Positions 8,949-17,589 of a DNA stretch of 64,000 bases are shown here, one piece after another; position 1 is the first letter of the stretch; every line of letters starts with the position of its first letter. Source of the DNA: Marinoscillum sp965229915 (GTDB lineage Bacteria; Bacteroidota; Bacteroidia; Cytophagales; Cyclobacteriaceae); assembly GCF_965229915.1 (NCBI RefSeq), contig NZ_CBDDJZ010000001.1, positions 2,294,001 to 2,358,000 of the forward strand, read 5' to 3'. The notes under the pieces were generated by a model. The model was given only the letters and a program-made list of their open reading frames with translations. It was not told where the DNA came from and did not search any database. Made by a program: the position numbers and the translations under genes.

Positions 8949-9565
8949 ACAAACCTATAACTGTAGGCATCACAGGCGGTAGTGGATCCGGCAAAACCTT
9001 GTTTCTGAAACAGCTGATGGAGGCATTTGATGCCAGCCAGGTGAGTTTACTGTCCCTTGACAATTATTACAAACCACGACACGAGCAGCCTATAGACGAA
9101 AAAGGTATCGAGAACTTTGACATGCCAGAGTCACTGGATAGAGAGCGGTTCTCGGCAGATTTGAAAAAGCTCAAGTCTGGTGAGGATATTACCATACAGG
9201 AATACACGTTCAACAACGAGAATAAGACTCCTGAAATCATCCATATTAAATCCACACCAATCATTGTTGTGGAGGGTATCTTCACCTTTTACTATGAGGA
9301 GATCAATAACCTTTTGGATTTCAAGATTTTTATCGAAGCACCGGACTACCTGATGCTTACACGTAGGATCACCCGAGATGCAGAAGAGCGTGGATACGAC
9401 CTCAGTGATGTACTCTACCGCTTTCAACATCACGTCACACCATCTTTTAAAAAGTACATAGAGCCATTAAAATACGATTCTGACATCATCATCCCCAATC
9501 ACAATGGATTTGACAGGGCACTCGATGTGGTCATCACCTACCTGAGAAATCAGCTTCAAGAATAA
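8945..9565 (+). CDS. Uridine kinase-family P-loop kinase
   Basis: A 206-residue P-loop kinase with the Walker A motif GGSGSGKT (11-18), the DNYYKP base/sugar-binding motif and the NFDMPESLD loop of uridine/cytidine kinases, followed by IIVVEGIFTFY (Walker B-like) and LTRRITRDAEERGYD (lid with basic residues). It most likely phosphorylates uridine or cytidine in pyrimidine salvage; a phosphoribulokinase-like paralogue of other specificity cannot be excluded. Starts inside the end of rdgB (4-bp overlap) and is the last gene of that run. Confidence 0.88.
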   Translation: MNKPITVGITGGSGSGKTLFLKQLMEAFDASQVSLLSLDNYYKPRHEQPIDEKGIENFDMPESLDRERFSADLKKLKSGEDITIQEYTFNNENKTPEIIHIKSTPIIVVEGIFTFYYEEINNLLDFKIFIEAPDYLMLTRRITRDAEERGYDLSDVLYRFQHHVTPSFKKYIEPLKYDSDIIIPNHNGFDRALDVVITYLRNQLQE

Positions 9566-9601
9566 TTTCCTCATTCGTTCAGGTAATTAATTGTATTTCA
9601 G

Positions 9602-9609
9602 TAGTTTTG
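9602..9609 (+). promoter_or_regulatory. Putative -7 element TAGTTTTG
   Basis: Exact TAnnTTTG match ending 8 nt before the TTG at 9617. Transcription would start near 9615, which argues that the coding start of the following gene is the ATG at 9659 and not the TTG. The -33 region is weak. Confidence 0.35.
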
Positions 9610-9616
9610 TCGCGCT

Positions 9617-9973
9617 TTGAAAACAAGCAGAAACAAAATATCGACTCTTACTTTCATCATGGCTACAATGATGGGCTTACTGGTGGGGATCACTTCCATC
9701 ACGGTAAGTTCCACACCATTGCCAATAGCTAACGCTCAGGAGCAAGCTGAAAAAGGCGATGAGAACGAAGAGGCCGATGTGGCGTTAAAAGCCTTCGATG
9801 CGATCACCTCCAGTATACAGGTGAGTCTGGAACATTCGTTTACCTTAATTGACGTCCTCCCTGACGTGGAAGAGGTGAAGGAAGAATTTTCAGTAATCAA
9901 AGAAGGACTTCCTGCTAGTGACAAGGTGCTGAAGATACTATTTCGGCGGATCATATCCCCGAATGCTCCTTAG
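9617..9973 (+). CDS. Small secreted/periplasmic protein of unknown function
   Basis: 118 residues from a TTG start, or 104 residues from the ATG at 9659 (MATMMGLLVGITS), which fits better with the promoter element just upstream. The N-terminus is a signal peptide with a likely cleavage after PIANAQ; the mature part is short, acidic (EQAEKGDENEEADVALKA) and helical, ending in FRRIISPNAP. I do not recognise the family. It lies between the nucleotide-metabolism run and secDF, 108 bp ahead of the latter. Confidence 0.55.
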   Translation: MKTSRNKISTLTFIMATMMGLLVGITSITVSSTPLPIANAQEQAEKGDENEEADVALKAFDAITSSIQVSLEHSFTLIDVLPDVEEVKEEFSVIKEGLPASDKVLKILFRRIISPNAP

Positions 9974-10081
9974 TATCCCCACATTTCTCCAACTATTTAC
10001 ACAATACCATTTATTTAAACCCAACCTTCAGTGATTACTGATCTCTGAAGCCAAATTCATTTTAGAAAACTTACTAGAATC

Positions 10082-13072
10082 ATGAAAAACAAAGGATTTG
10101 TAGTTCTATTGACTATAGTCATTTCCTTGCTTTGTATCTACTATCTGTCGTTCACTTTTGTGGCACAGTCTATACAAAAGGAAGCTACAGCAGCTACCAA
10201 GGATAGTGATGGAAGCATCGATTATGCTGAAAAACAAAGATATCTGGACTCTGTATGGAACGAACCAGTATACAACCTCCTGGGCATGGAATATACCTAC
10301 CAGGATGTGAAAGAAACCGAGCTAAACCTTGGGCTTGACCTTCAAGGTGGTATGCACGTGACCTTGGAAGTATCTCCAGTAGATATCCTCAAAGGATTGA
10401 GCGGCAACAATCAGGATCCCGATTTCCAGGCAGCACTTGCAGAAGCAAAAGCAAATATCAGAGGAACCCAGATTAGCTACGTGGATGAGTTTTATCGCTT
10501 ATTTCAGCAAAAAGCACCAGATAAGTCTTTAGCGTATATCTTTTCTAATGCGACCAACAGAGGACGTATCAGTCTAAACTCATCGGATGACGAAGTATTG
10601 GATATCATCCGTACAGAAGTGGAAAGTGCCATAGACCGATCATTCAATATCCTCCGAACACGTATTGACCGATTTGGCACTTCTCAACCAAACATCCAGC
10701 GCCTGCAAGGAACTGGTCGGATTCAAATCGAACTACCAGGTGTGGACAATCCTGAAAGAGTCAGAAAACTCCTTCAAGGCGTAGCTAAACTAGAATTTTG
10801 GGAAGTATTTGAAATCAATGAGATCTCGCCTACCCTTCAGGCTATCAACGATCTGTTGGTAAAAGAGCAAAAGGCTAATCTGGATGTTGACGGTTTAACA
10901 GATGGTGAAACAAACCAGTCGGCCGATGACGACTTATCCAGCTTGCTTACCGAAGATGACAATGCATCTGATAGCACAGTCACTGATAGTCTCACGGCTG
11001 AAGAAGATTCTACAGACAGTCAACTAGACTCTGCGTTTAACTCTCAGGTTTCGCCATTGTTCTCATTGATTAAGAGTCAGTATGGTCTGGTCTACGATGT
11101 AAAAGATACCTCTTCCATCAACAGAATATTTGAGCGAGAAGACGTGCAGTCACTGATTCCTTCTAACATGAAGTTTTTGTGGTCTGTGAAGCCGATCAAA
11201 AACGAAGCAGTAAATGCGCCTGAGCTATTGGAGCTTCATGCCATCAAAACAACCCGAACTGGTAAAGCACCTCTTACGGGTGAAGTAATCACTGATGCAC
11301 GCCAAGACCTGGACCAAAGATCTCGCCCGGCCATCAGCATGCAGATGAACGCTGCTGGTGCAAAAAGCTGGAGAAGACTTACTGGTAACAACGTGGGCAG
11401 GAGAATTGCCATCGTTCTGGACAACTATGTGTACTCTGCACCTAATGTGGAAGGTGAGATTCCTAATGGTAGCTCGTCCATCACTGGAAACTTTACCATG
11501 GAAGAAGCAAAAGACCTTGCCAACATCTTGAAGGCTGGTGCACTACCTGCTCCTACTACGATCGTAGAAGATGTGGTAATCGGACCGACGCTTGGAAAAG
11601 CTGCTCAGCAACAAGGTATTATATCTATTGTAGCTGGTTTGGCTATTGTGATCATCTTCATGGTCATCTACTACGCGAAAGGTGGCTTGATTGCCAACGT
11701 GGCTTTGTTCTTCAACATCTTCTTCATCCTGGGAATTCTGGCACAGCTAAGTGCATCACTGACATTACCAGGTATTGCAGGTATTGTATTGACCATCGGT
11801 ATGTCCATTGATGCGAACGTTCTGATCTTCGAACGTATCAAGGAAGAACTCAGAAATGGATCTGGATTAAAAGCAGCAATTGGAAGCGGATATGCTAAAG
11901 CATACAGCTCCATTATAGATGCGAACGTTACTACCTTTATCACAGGTCTTTTCCTTTACACACTCGGTCAGGGACCAGTTAAAGGGTTTGCAATTACGCT
12001 GATGATTGGTATTGCCTGTTCATTCTTTAGTGCGGTATTTATCACTCGAGTGATCACTGAGGCCTTCTCTAAGAAAGGGGACAAAGCGAAGATCTCTTTT
12101 GCTAATGCATTCTCAAGAAATGCATTGACTGGATTGAGCATCGACTTCATCAGCAAGCGAAAAATGGCGTATATCTTCAGTGGTATTTTTATCACCATAG
12201 GTATTGTAGCCATGTTTATCAAAGGCTTGACTCTAGGAGTAGACTTCAAAGGTGGTAGATCTTTTGTGGTGTCTTTGAATGAGCCAGTAACACCAACAGA
12301 ACTGAAAGCGGCGGTATCGCCTTATTTTGATAACGAAGGTACTGAGGTGAAGACTTATGGTGCCAACAATGTACTTAAAATCACTACTTCTTACCTGATA
12401 GGTGATGAAACAGATGAAGCTGATTCAAAAGTTAAGGAAGCTTTGATCGAGGGAGTTTCTTCTATGGGGCTTACCTATTCGGATATAACTACTGCACCAG
12501 AATCAGGAGAGTTCATTATCAGTAGTTCTTCGAAAGTTGGAGCCACCATAGCTGATGACATCAAAAACTCTTCTTACGAGTCTGCGCTATTTGCGCTGAT
12601 CAGTATTTTCATCTACATACTTATCCGATTCCGCAAGTGGCAGTTTGGTCTAGGTGCGATCATCGCACTCTTCCACGATACATTGTTCGTTCTTTCAGCT
12701 TTCGCTATTGCCGGATTACTCGGTATTTCATTCGAAGTGGACCAGGTATTCGTTGCGGCGATTTTGACCATCATTGGTTACTCTATCAACGATACGGTGG
12801 TTGTATTTGATAGAATTCGTGAAAACCTGGGTATCAAAACAGGCACAGAGAAGAAGAAAGTATTCAATGAATCACTCAACAGCACCATAAGTAGAACCTT
12901 GATCACGTCTATTACTACCTTGATTGTAGTACTCGTGTTGTTCATTTTTGGTGGTGCGGCATTGAAAGGATTCTCATTCGCACTACTTGTTGGTATCCTC
13001 ATTGGTACTTACTCTTCCATCTTCATTGCTACTCCAGTAGTGATTGATCTGGATGGCAGCAAAAAGGAGTAA
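10082..13072 (+). CDS. secDF: Protein translocase SecDF, fused
   Basis: A single 996-residue protein joining SecD and SecF, the proton-driven partners of SecYEG that pull proteins into the periplasm. The SecD half begins with a membrane anchor (7-30), has LGLDLQGGMHVTLEV near residue 82, the periplasmic P1 head, and a six-helix RND-type region containing AGIVLTIGMSIDANVLIFER. The SecF half restarts near 700 with a membrane helix, then GVDFKGGRSFVV and IGYSINDTVVVFDRIREN. An acidic low-complexity insert (about 275-325, rich in D, S, T and E) sits within P1. The fused form is common in Bacteroidota. An intrinsic terminator follows directly. Confidence 0.97.
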   Translation: MKNKGFVVLLTIVISLLCIYYLSFTFVAQSIQKEATAATKDSDGSIDYAEKQRYLDSVWNEPVYNLLGMEYTYQDVKETELNLGLDLQGGMHVTLEVSPVDILKGLSGNNQDPDFQAALAEAKANIRGTQISYVDEFYRLFQQKAPDKSLAYIFSNATNRGRISLNSSDDEVLDIIRTEVESAIDRSFNILRTRIDRFGTSQPNIQRLQGTGRIQIELPGVDNPERVRKLLQGVAKLEFWEVFEINEISPTLQAINDLLVKEQKANLDVDGLTDGETNQSADDDLSSLLTEDDNASDSTVTDSLTAEEDSTDSQLDSAFNSQVSPLFSLIKSQYGLVYDVKDTSSINRIFEREDVQSLIPSNMKFLWSVKPIKNEAVNAPELLELHAIKTTRTGKAPLTGEVITDARQDLDQRSRPAISMQMNAAGAKSWRRLTGNNVGRRIAIVLDNYVYSAPNVEGEIPNGSSSITGNFTMEEAKDLANILKAGALPAPTTIVEDVVIGPTLGKAAQQQGIISIVAGLAIVIIFMVIYYAKGGLIANVALFFNIFFILGILAQLSASLTLPGIAGIVLTIGMSIDANVLIFERIKEELRNGSGLKAAIGSGYAKAYSSIIDANVTTFITGLFLYTLGQGPVKGFAITLMIGIACSFFSAVFITRVITEAFSKKGDKAKISFANAFSRNALTGLSIDFISKRKMAYIFSGIFITIGIVAMFIKGLTLGVDFKGGRSFVVSLNEPVTPTELKAAVSPYFDNEGTEVKTYGANNVLKITTSYLIGDETDEADSKVKEALIEGVSSMGLTYSDITTAPESGEFIISSSSKVGATIADDIKNSSYESALFALISIFIYILIRFRKWQFGLGAIIALFHDTLFVLSAFAIAGLLGISFEVDQVFVAAILTIIGYSINDTVVVFDRIRENLGIKTGTEKKKVFNESLNSTISRTLITSITTLIVVLVLFIFGGAALKGFSFALLVGILIGTYSSIFIATPVVIDLDGSKKE

Positions 13073-13094
13073 TTGATTTTCAGAATGAAAAAAG

Positions 13095-13131
13095 AAAAAA
13101 GCCCGGGCGAAAATTCATCCGGGCTTTTTTT
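13095..13131 (+). terminator. Intrinsic terminator of secDF
   Basis: AAAAAAGCCCGG (13095-13106) pairs with CCGGGCTTTTTT (13119-13130), a 12-bp perfect stem with a GC-rich core and a seven-T tail. Confidence 0.92.
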
Positions 13132-13191
13132 GTTAGTAGAATTCAACATAATCAGATAATTGTTAAATTTAGGGAAACTCATCTCCAACTA

Positions 13192-13917
13192 ATGAAGTCA
13201 AGGTTTCCAGTAAAACCCTTTTTGTATTTAGCATTCACCGTTGCATTTTTTGCTTCCCTCGTAGTTTTAGATCGTGTTTTTGGCTTTCATTATGAACCGA
13301 TAGACCATGACCTGGCGAAGGAAGTAAATGAAGAACCTGAATTGGTAGACGATCTGGCATACGGCCATCAGGAGGCAGATACCATGCAGTCGACGGGTCA
13401 CACCTCAATAGTCAGTGAAACGGCTTCCTCTGAAGAAACTACACAAGAGGAAACTAAGAAGCCTGCCAACAAAGAAGCTAAACTAGCAACCACCGAAAGC
13501 ACTTCAACCAAAAGCTATTTTGAGAAACTACTTGCGACTTATCGTGAAGAAGTGGTAGCCAAACTGGATAAAAATAAAGCTCGACAAGATATTGTCATCC
13601 GATACTATCACCATGCACCTGATGGCAACAGTGCCTACACATTAGCCAAGCTGGGTTACTACATTCATGAGAGGGAGGTAGCTGCGGAATACCTGGACTA
13701 TCAGTCCAATGCTATTTTTTATGGCGACAGTGTCGATTTGAAAGATCTTCAGATCGTATCCTACGTTCTGATCAACAATGGTTTACCAATCAAAGAAATT
13801 ACTCCTTCAAAATTCCATGATTCGTGGAAGGCTCATGCGATCGAAATTGGGACTGACACCACCATGCTCAACCAACCTAGCATCACACTCGATCAGGTAA
13901 GAGCACTTTCTCTTTAA
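13192..13917 (+). CDS. Membrane-anchored protein of unknown function
   Basis: 241 residues: a short cytoplasmic N-terminus, one membrane helix (about 8-27, PFLYLAFTVAFFASLVVL), an acidic Thr/Ser/Glu-rich linker (about 45-105), a helical segment with FEKLLATYREEVVAKLDK, and a C-terminal domain starting at DIVIRYYHHAPDGNSAYTLA and containing SNAIFYGDSVDLKDLQIVSY and ITPSKFHDSWKAHAIEIG. The C-terminal domain looks compact and conserved but I cannot name it. Single gene between the secDF terminator and the next envelope gene, same strand. Confidence 0.7.
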   Translation: MKSRFPVKPFLYLAFTVAFFASLVVLDRVFGFHYEPIDHDLAKEVNEEPELVDDLAYGHQEADTMQSTGHTSIVSETASSEETTQEETKKPANKEAKLATTESTSTKSYFEKLLATYREEVVAKLDKNKARQDIVIRYYHHAPDGNSAYTLAKLGYYIHEREVAAEYLDYQSNAIFYGDSVDLKDLQIVSYVLINNGLPIKEITPSKFHDSWKAHAIEIGTDTTMLNQPSITLDQVRALSL

Positions 13918-13974
13918 GTGTTAAAAAACCTTAATTCCTGCTTATTGAGCTAATTTCTTTTCACCTTTAAGGTT

Positions 13975-14733
13975 GTGAAATCACTATTACTATTCACGTT
14001 TATAACGATCTCTTCTACCCTTTTCGGGCAAACTAATGAACCGATCAAAGGTCAATTAGTAGACTCTCTATCAGGAGAGCCGGTGCAGTTTGCACATGTT
14101 AGTAATCTAAGCACTGAGCAGATGACGATTACTGATGTGGCAGGATTTTTTAAAATCCCAGCGACCATCGGTGACACCCTCGTGTTCTCCATAGTAGGAT
14201 ACCAAAAGGTAGGTTGGGAAGTGAAGGGCGACTGGTTGACGAAAGAACTCACCTTGAAATTACCCAAGGACACCCAGCTCCTCGATGAAATCACCATCTC
14301 CAGCTTGCCTTCTGAAGAAGTATTCAAACAGCGCATCATCAATTACGTGCCTGAGGATACAGGCTTTTGGTATCATGGAGTGCCAGAGCCTCAGCCGTAT
14401 GACAACTCTCCGCTCACGGAAAAACAAGTGAATAATCCCCTATATGCCATCACTCAGCCCACAAACTTTCTCTATGAGAAATTCAGCAAGCAGGCCAAGG
14501 AAAAGAGAAAATACCATCAAATCACTCAGCGCGAGTCCATTACCAACCGTGTCAATCATAAGTTCACCAGAGATTGGGTGCAGAACGTTACAGGACTGGA
14601 AGGAGACAAACTGACGAGTTTTATTTACTTCTGTGATTATTCTCTCGATTACCTGGATCGTACACCTCTGTATCTCATACAGGAAGATATGCTCGCCAAA
14701 TTGGAAAAATTTCAAAATCAAAGCCCAGGATAA
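13975..14733 (+). CDS. Secreted protein with CarboxypepD_reg-like domain
   Basis: 252 residues from a GTG start (VKSLLLLFTFITISSTLFGQ), with a clean signal peptide of about 19 residues. Residues 22-110 are a carboxypeptidase regulatory-like beta-sandwich: IKGQLVDSLSGEPVQFAHVS, a Val/Asp turn (TDVAGFFKIPA) and FSIVGYQKVGWEVKG, the module common at the N-terminus of TonB-dependent receptors. The rest (about 115-252) has no barrel and is not recognised. Stand-alone proteins of this kind are frequent in Bacteroidota and probably sit in the periplasm or outer membrane. Confidence 0.75.
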   Translation: MKSLLLFTFITISSTLFGQTNEPIKGQLVDSLSGEPVQFAHVSNLSTEQMTITDVAGFFKIPATIGDTLVFSIVGYQKVGWEVKGDWLTKELTLKLPKDTQLLDEITISSLPSEEVFKQRIINYVPEDTGFWYHGVPEPQPYDNSPLTEKQVNNPLYAITQPTNFLYEKFSKQAKEKRKYHQITQRESITNRVNHKFTRDWVQNVTGLEGDKLTSFIYFCDYSLDYLDRTPLYLIQEDMLAKLEKFQNQSPG

Positions 14734-14749
14734 GCTGGAATTGGCGAAT

Positions 14750-14787
14750 TTGAGAATATTGATCACTATAATATTTATTATTCTCAA
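14750..14787. repeat. AT-rich inverted repeat
   Basis: TTGAGAATA (14750-14758) and TATTCTCAA (14779-14787) are perfect inverted copies around a 20-nt AT-rich loop, 17 bp after one stop codon and 24 bp before the next start. There is no T tract, so it is not a convincing terminator. Confidence 0.5.
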
Positions 14788-14810
14788 TAATCCGATTTAA
14801 CTTGGAGGCG

Positions 14811-15344
14811 ATGAGAAAAGTGTTTTCCATATTTTTTCTATGTTTATTCCTCCTCTATCAGGTGGGATATTTAGGCTATTATTGGTATAGCTCAGAAAAA
14901 ATCAATGAAAAATGGATGGCACATGTGGAGATCACTCCTGATATGAAACACGTGTCTATTCCCATCTCTTTGCCTTACTGGACCGCTCAGTCTGAGTACC
15001 GGGTTACCAATGGTAAAATAGTCATTAACGGCTCAGTTTACCGAAAAGTAATGCAGAAGTACGATCAGGAGGCTATTCACCTTATTGTCGCAAAAGATAC
15101 CGATACTGAAAAACTCAATCATTCCATTGCAGATTGGGTTCGGGCTATGTCCGACGGTGAAGCTAATAGCGAAGGAGGTTCTGACCTGATCAAATCAGCC
15201 GTGAAAGATTACGTTCCTGTAGCTGCCAGCTCCTGGTCCTCCGAACAAGTCGCTCTTACGCTTGACAAAACCTTTGGGGTACAACCAACTGTTGCTGTGA
15301 GATCTCATTGCTCGGAAGTAACCACACCACCTCCACAGGCCTAA
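14811..15344 (+). CDS. Membrane-anchored protein of unknown function
   Basis: 177 residues from ATG 14811 (MRKVFSIFFLCLFLLYQVGY). A TTG nine bases upstream is in frame, but it lies in TTGGAGG, a ribosome-binding-like sequence, so the ATG is preferred. One N-terminal membrane helix or signal anchor, then a soluble part with YRVTNGKIVINGSVYRKVM and IADWVRAMSDGEAN, ending in a proline-rich tail (TTPPPQA). Not recognised. The following gene encodes an outer-membrane-like protein 104 bp downstream, and the two may form a unit. Confidence 0.6.
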   Translation: MRKVFSIFFLCLFLLYQVGYLGYYWYSSEKINEKWMAHVEITPDMKHVSIPISLPYWTAQSEYRVTNGKIVINGSVYRKVMQKYDQEAIHLIVAKDTDTEKLNHSIADWVRAMSDGEANSEGGSDLIKSAVKDYVPVAASSWSSEQVALTLDKTFGVQPTVAVRSHCSEVTTPPPQA

Positions 15345-15448
15345 GCTCCCCGTTTAGGCTATACTCATTTTTTTATTATCCAGATCATGCGCAACTACTC
15401 ATAAGTAGCACTGCCTGTGTGTCTGAACTTTTTTTAATCTATCTACTT

Positions 15449-16594
15449 ATGAAACTATTTTACTTAAAAGCACTAGGTGCGGTATGCACTATTGTATTAT
15501 CTACTACTCTGTCCACAGGACAAGGATGTGTAGCTATTCGGTCTGGCTGTGGAGCCAATGTAAATGGCGGAGGACTCCTCCAAAAAAACCAATGGCAGGC
15601 CGGTACCAATTTCCGTTACTTCCATTCTTACAAGCACTTTCGTGGCAAGCATGAAGAAACCTACCGTGTAGAGGAAGGGTCTGAAGTTATCAATGACTCA
15701 TTTTTTCTCGACTTTCTAATTTCCTATGGAATTAGTGATCGTTGGTCCGCTAACCTCACCCTTCCTTTTGTTTATCACAACCGCTCCTCGATGTATGAGC
15801 ACGGTGGCAATCCCGATCCGGATGACCCAAACACTCCTGAGAACGAGTTCTGGCCCGGAGATCGACATACTACTTCCAGCAGAGGTCTCGCCGACATCCG
15901 GCTGGGCGTGAGCTACTGGTTATTCGAAACCACTTCATCTAGTAACTTATCTGTGGGCTTAGGTGTGAAACTGCCAAGTGGTGACTATCGAGCACAGGAC
16001 AACTTTTACAATCAGGGAGATGCCAATGATCAGACCATCCACTCTGGAGTAGACCAGTCCATTCAGCCTGGAGATGGTGGGCTGGGTGCCACACTAGAAC
16101 TGCAAGGATTCCATCCCATCACAGATAATATCCTACTCAGTGGTAATTTCTACTACCTGGTTAACCCACGTGAATACTACACGCTGGAAACCAGAGGTAG
16201 GACAAGAGATTTTTCAGTACCCGATCAATATGCTGCAAGACTGGGAGCACTGGCAATGTTGCCAATACATGGACTGTATTTTTATGGAGGCGGTAGGTTA
16301 GAGGGGATCCCGTCCAGTGACCTCATTGGAGGAGACGAAGGATTCCGCAGACCTGGGTATGCCATTTCGCTAGAGCCAGGACTGTCCTATAACATCCGCA
16401 ACACCTCCTTCAATCTCACAGTGCCAGTGGCCATCGAACGTAACCGCGTAAAGAGCTACTCAGACAAACAATCGGGAAGACATGGAGATGCTGCGTTTGC
16501 AGATTACCTGATCAACTTTGGATTGATCTTCAAATTTGGTGGTCAAAAGGGAGGCCAATTAGAGAATGTCGGTGACCCAATCAATTTGAACTAA
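15449..16594 (+). CDS. Outer-membrane beta-barrel-like protein of unknown function
   Basis: 381 residues from ATG 15449 (MKLFYLKALGAVCTIVLSTT). A start further upstream in the same frame would place 47 non-conserved residues before the signal peptide and is rejected. After the signal peptide comes an unusual Cys/Gly segment GCVAIRSGCGANVNGGG, then a long series of alternating polar/aromatic beta strands (WQAGTNFRYFHSYKHF, WSANLTLPFVYHNRSS, NLSVGLGVKLPSGDY, LSGNFYYLVNPREYY) ending in INFGLIFKFGGQ. This resembles porin-like or transporter barrels of Bacteroidota, but the substrate is unknown. A terminator follows. Confidence 0.75.
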   Translation: MKLFYLKALGAVCTIVLSTTLSTGQGCVAIRSGCGANVNGGGLLQKNQWQAGTNFRYFHSYKHFRGKHEETYRVEEGSEVINDSFFLDFLISYGISDRWSANLTLPFVYHNRSSMYEHGGNPDPDDPNTPENEFWPGDRHTTSSRGLADIRLGVSYWLFETTSSSNLSVGLGVKLPSGDYRAQDNFYNQGDANDQTIHSGVDQSIQPGDGGLGATLELQGFHPITDNILLSGNFYYLVNPREYYTLETRGRTRDFSVPDQYAARLGALAMLPIHGLYFYGGGRLEGIPSSDLIGGDEGFRRPGYAISLEPGLSYNIRNTSFNLTVPVAIERNRVKSYSDKQSGRHGDAAFADYLINFGLIFKFGGQKGGQLENVGDPINLN

Positions 16595-16629
16595 GACTTA
16601 CTATTACTATAACAATTGTTTCTAAACTT

Positions 16630-16660
16630 AAACCCTGAGGCCAATAGCCTCAGGGTTTTT
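16630..16660 (+). terminator. Intrinsic terminator of the barrel gene
   Basis: AAACCCTGAGGC (16630-16641) pairs perfectly with GCCTCAGGGTTT (16647-16658) around CAATA, followed by TTT and a C. Confidence 0.9.
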
Positions 16661-16670
16661 CTTTGACCAT

Positions 16671-16702
16671 AAAAAACCCTGACAAAACAAGTTTGCCAGG
16701 GT
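16671..16702 (-). terminator. Intrinsic terminator of the 55-residue protein gene
   Basis: On the - strand CCCTGGCAAA and TTTGTCAGGG form a 10-bp stem with one G-T pair, followed by TTTTTT. It lies 27 bp downstream of the stop codon at 16729 and confirms that a - strand transcript ends here. Confidence 0.85.
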
Positions 16703-16728
16703 GGGTTTATATCTTTCCAACTAGGGTA

Positions 16729-16896
16729 TTAGCTTCCGCAGCCCACACACTCAATCTGCTGGTTCATTGGTTTGGTACCACTAAGCTGCATCTTGAGGTT
16801 GTGAATCTTATCTCGAAGGTCCATGTCCTGAAACATGTCACCCGTCAATTGACCTTCCAGTGATTTGATTTCGACTTCTAGTTGTTCTTTTGTCAT
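16729..16896 (-). CDS. 55-residue protein with C-terminal CxxC (CVGCGS)
   Basis: A short - strand gene that reads MTKEQLEVEIKSLEGQLTGD at its N-terminus and ends QQIECVGCGS. The body is helical and charged with a heptad-like pattern (EQLEVEIKSLEGQL, LRDKIHNLKMQL), which suggests a short coiled coil; the only cysteines are the pair in the last six residues. A dedicated intrinsic terminator 27 bp downstream and absence of any sensible + strand gene support it as real. The C-terminal CxxC could bind a metal, form a redox pair or be a processing site. I do not recognise a named family. Confidence 0.8.
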   Translation of the reverse strand: MTKEQLEVEIKSLEGQLTGDMFQDMDLRDKIHNLKMQLSGTKPMNQQIECVGCGS

Positions 16897-16965
16897 GATG
16901 AAGAGAGTTTATAGGGTTTAACGATCACTCAAGTTATTGGATTAGTTTCAAAAATGTATAGCCTA

Positions 16966-17508
16966 TTAAGGCAAATTATTCAAAAGGATGTGGATTTCGT
17001 CATCAAACTGACAATCCACTTCCAGCAATTTTCTTTTGACCGTACGAGCATAAATAAGCTGCATGGTCACCTTAGCCAGGACTGTCAGACTAGCTCTTTG
17101 ATCCATACTGAGCCTTCTAGGCTCGCCATCTATTACACAAACCGCTCCAATTGGCAATCCCTTATCGGTCACTATGGGCATACCAGCATAGAATCTCATT
17201 TTGGGATCTTCCTGAACTAATGGATTGTTTTTAAAACGCTCATCTTCCAATGCATTGGTCACTTCCATCAGCTCATCAGGATGGATGATCGCATGTGAGC
17301 AAAAACTATTGTCTCTGGAGGTTTCCAACAGACTGAGTCCATACCTCGACTTGGTCCATTGTCGGTCATGTTCGATGATGGTGATTAGTGAAATCGGGGT
17401 ATCACAAATGTTAGCCGCTAACCGGGTTATGTCATCAAATATGGGTTCCTTAGAATTGTCAAGCCCAAATTGCAACAAAGCAGATAGCCTTTCACTTTCG
17501 CTGTACAT
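16966..17508 (-). CDS. GAF-domain protein
   Basis: 180 residues from ATG 17508 (MYSESERLSALLQFG); an in-frame TTG at 17553 would add 15 residues, but a promoter-like TTG-N21-TATTTTG lies inside that extension, so the ATG is preferred. Residues about 20-165 form a GAF domain: FDDITRLAANICDTPISLIT, RQWTKSRYGL, DNSFCSHAI, MRFYAGMPIVTDKGLPIGAV, CVIDGEPRRLS. This is the variant often found in phytochrome-like or response-regulator-associated sensors. No output domain is attached, so it either senses a small molecule for a partner or is a redox enzyme relative; the substrate is unknown. Cys in NSFCSHA may be ligand-relevant. Confidence 0.85.
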   Translation of the reverse strand: MYSESERLSALLQFGLDNSKEPIFDDITRLAANICDTPISLITIIEHDRQWTKSRYGLSLLETSRDNSFCSHAIIHPDELMEVTNALEDERFKNNPLVQEDPKMRFYAGMPIVTDKGLPIGAVCVIDGEPRRLSMDQRASLTVLAKVTMQLIYARTVKRKLLEVDCQFDDEIHILLNNLP

Positions 17509-17589
17509 GGTCTGTCTAATTTCAAAATACGTTGATAATTGATGGTTGGTCAATAAATGTACTAAATACGTTTGCCCATATCAAAAAGT

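Noticed and set aside
9617..9658. TTG at 9617 as the certain start of the small secreted protein
   Set aside because: A TAnnTTTG element ends 8 nt before it, which makes the ATG at 9659 the more likely start; the longer frame is reported only as an upper limit.
16663..16863. A 66-codon + strand frame antisense to the 55-residue protein
   Set aside because: It starts inside a terminator hairpin and has no signal or domain; the - strand frame explains the sequence and has its own terminator.
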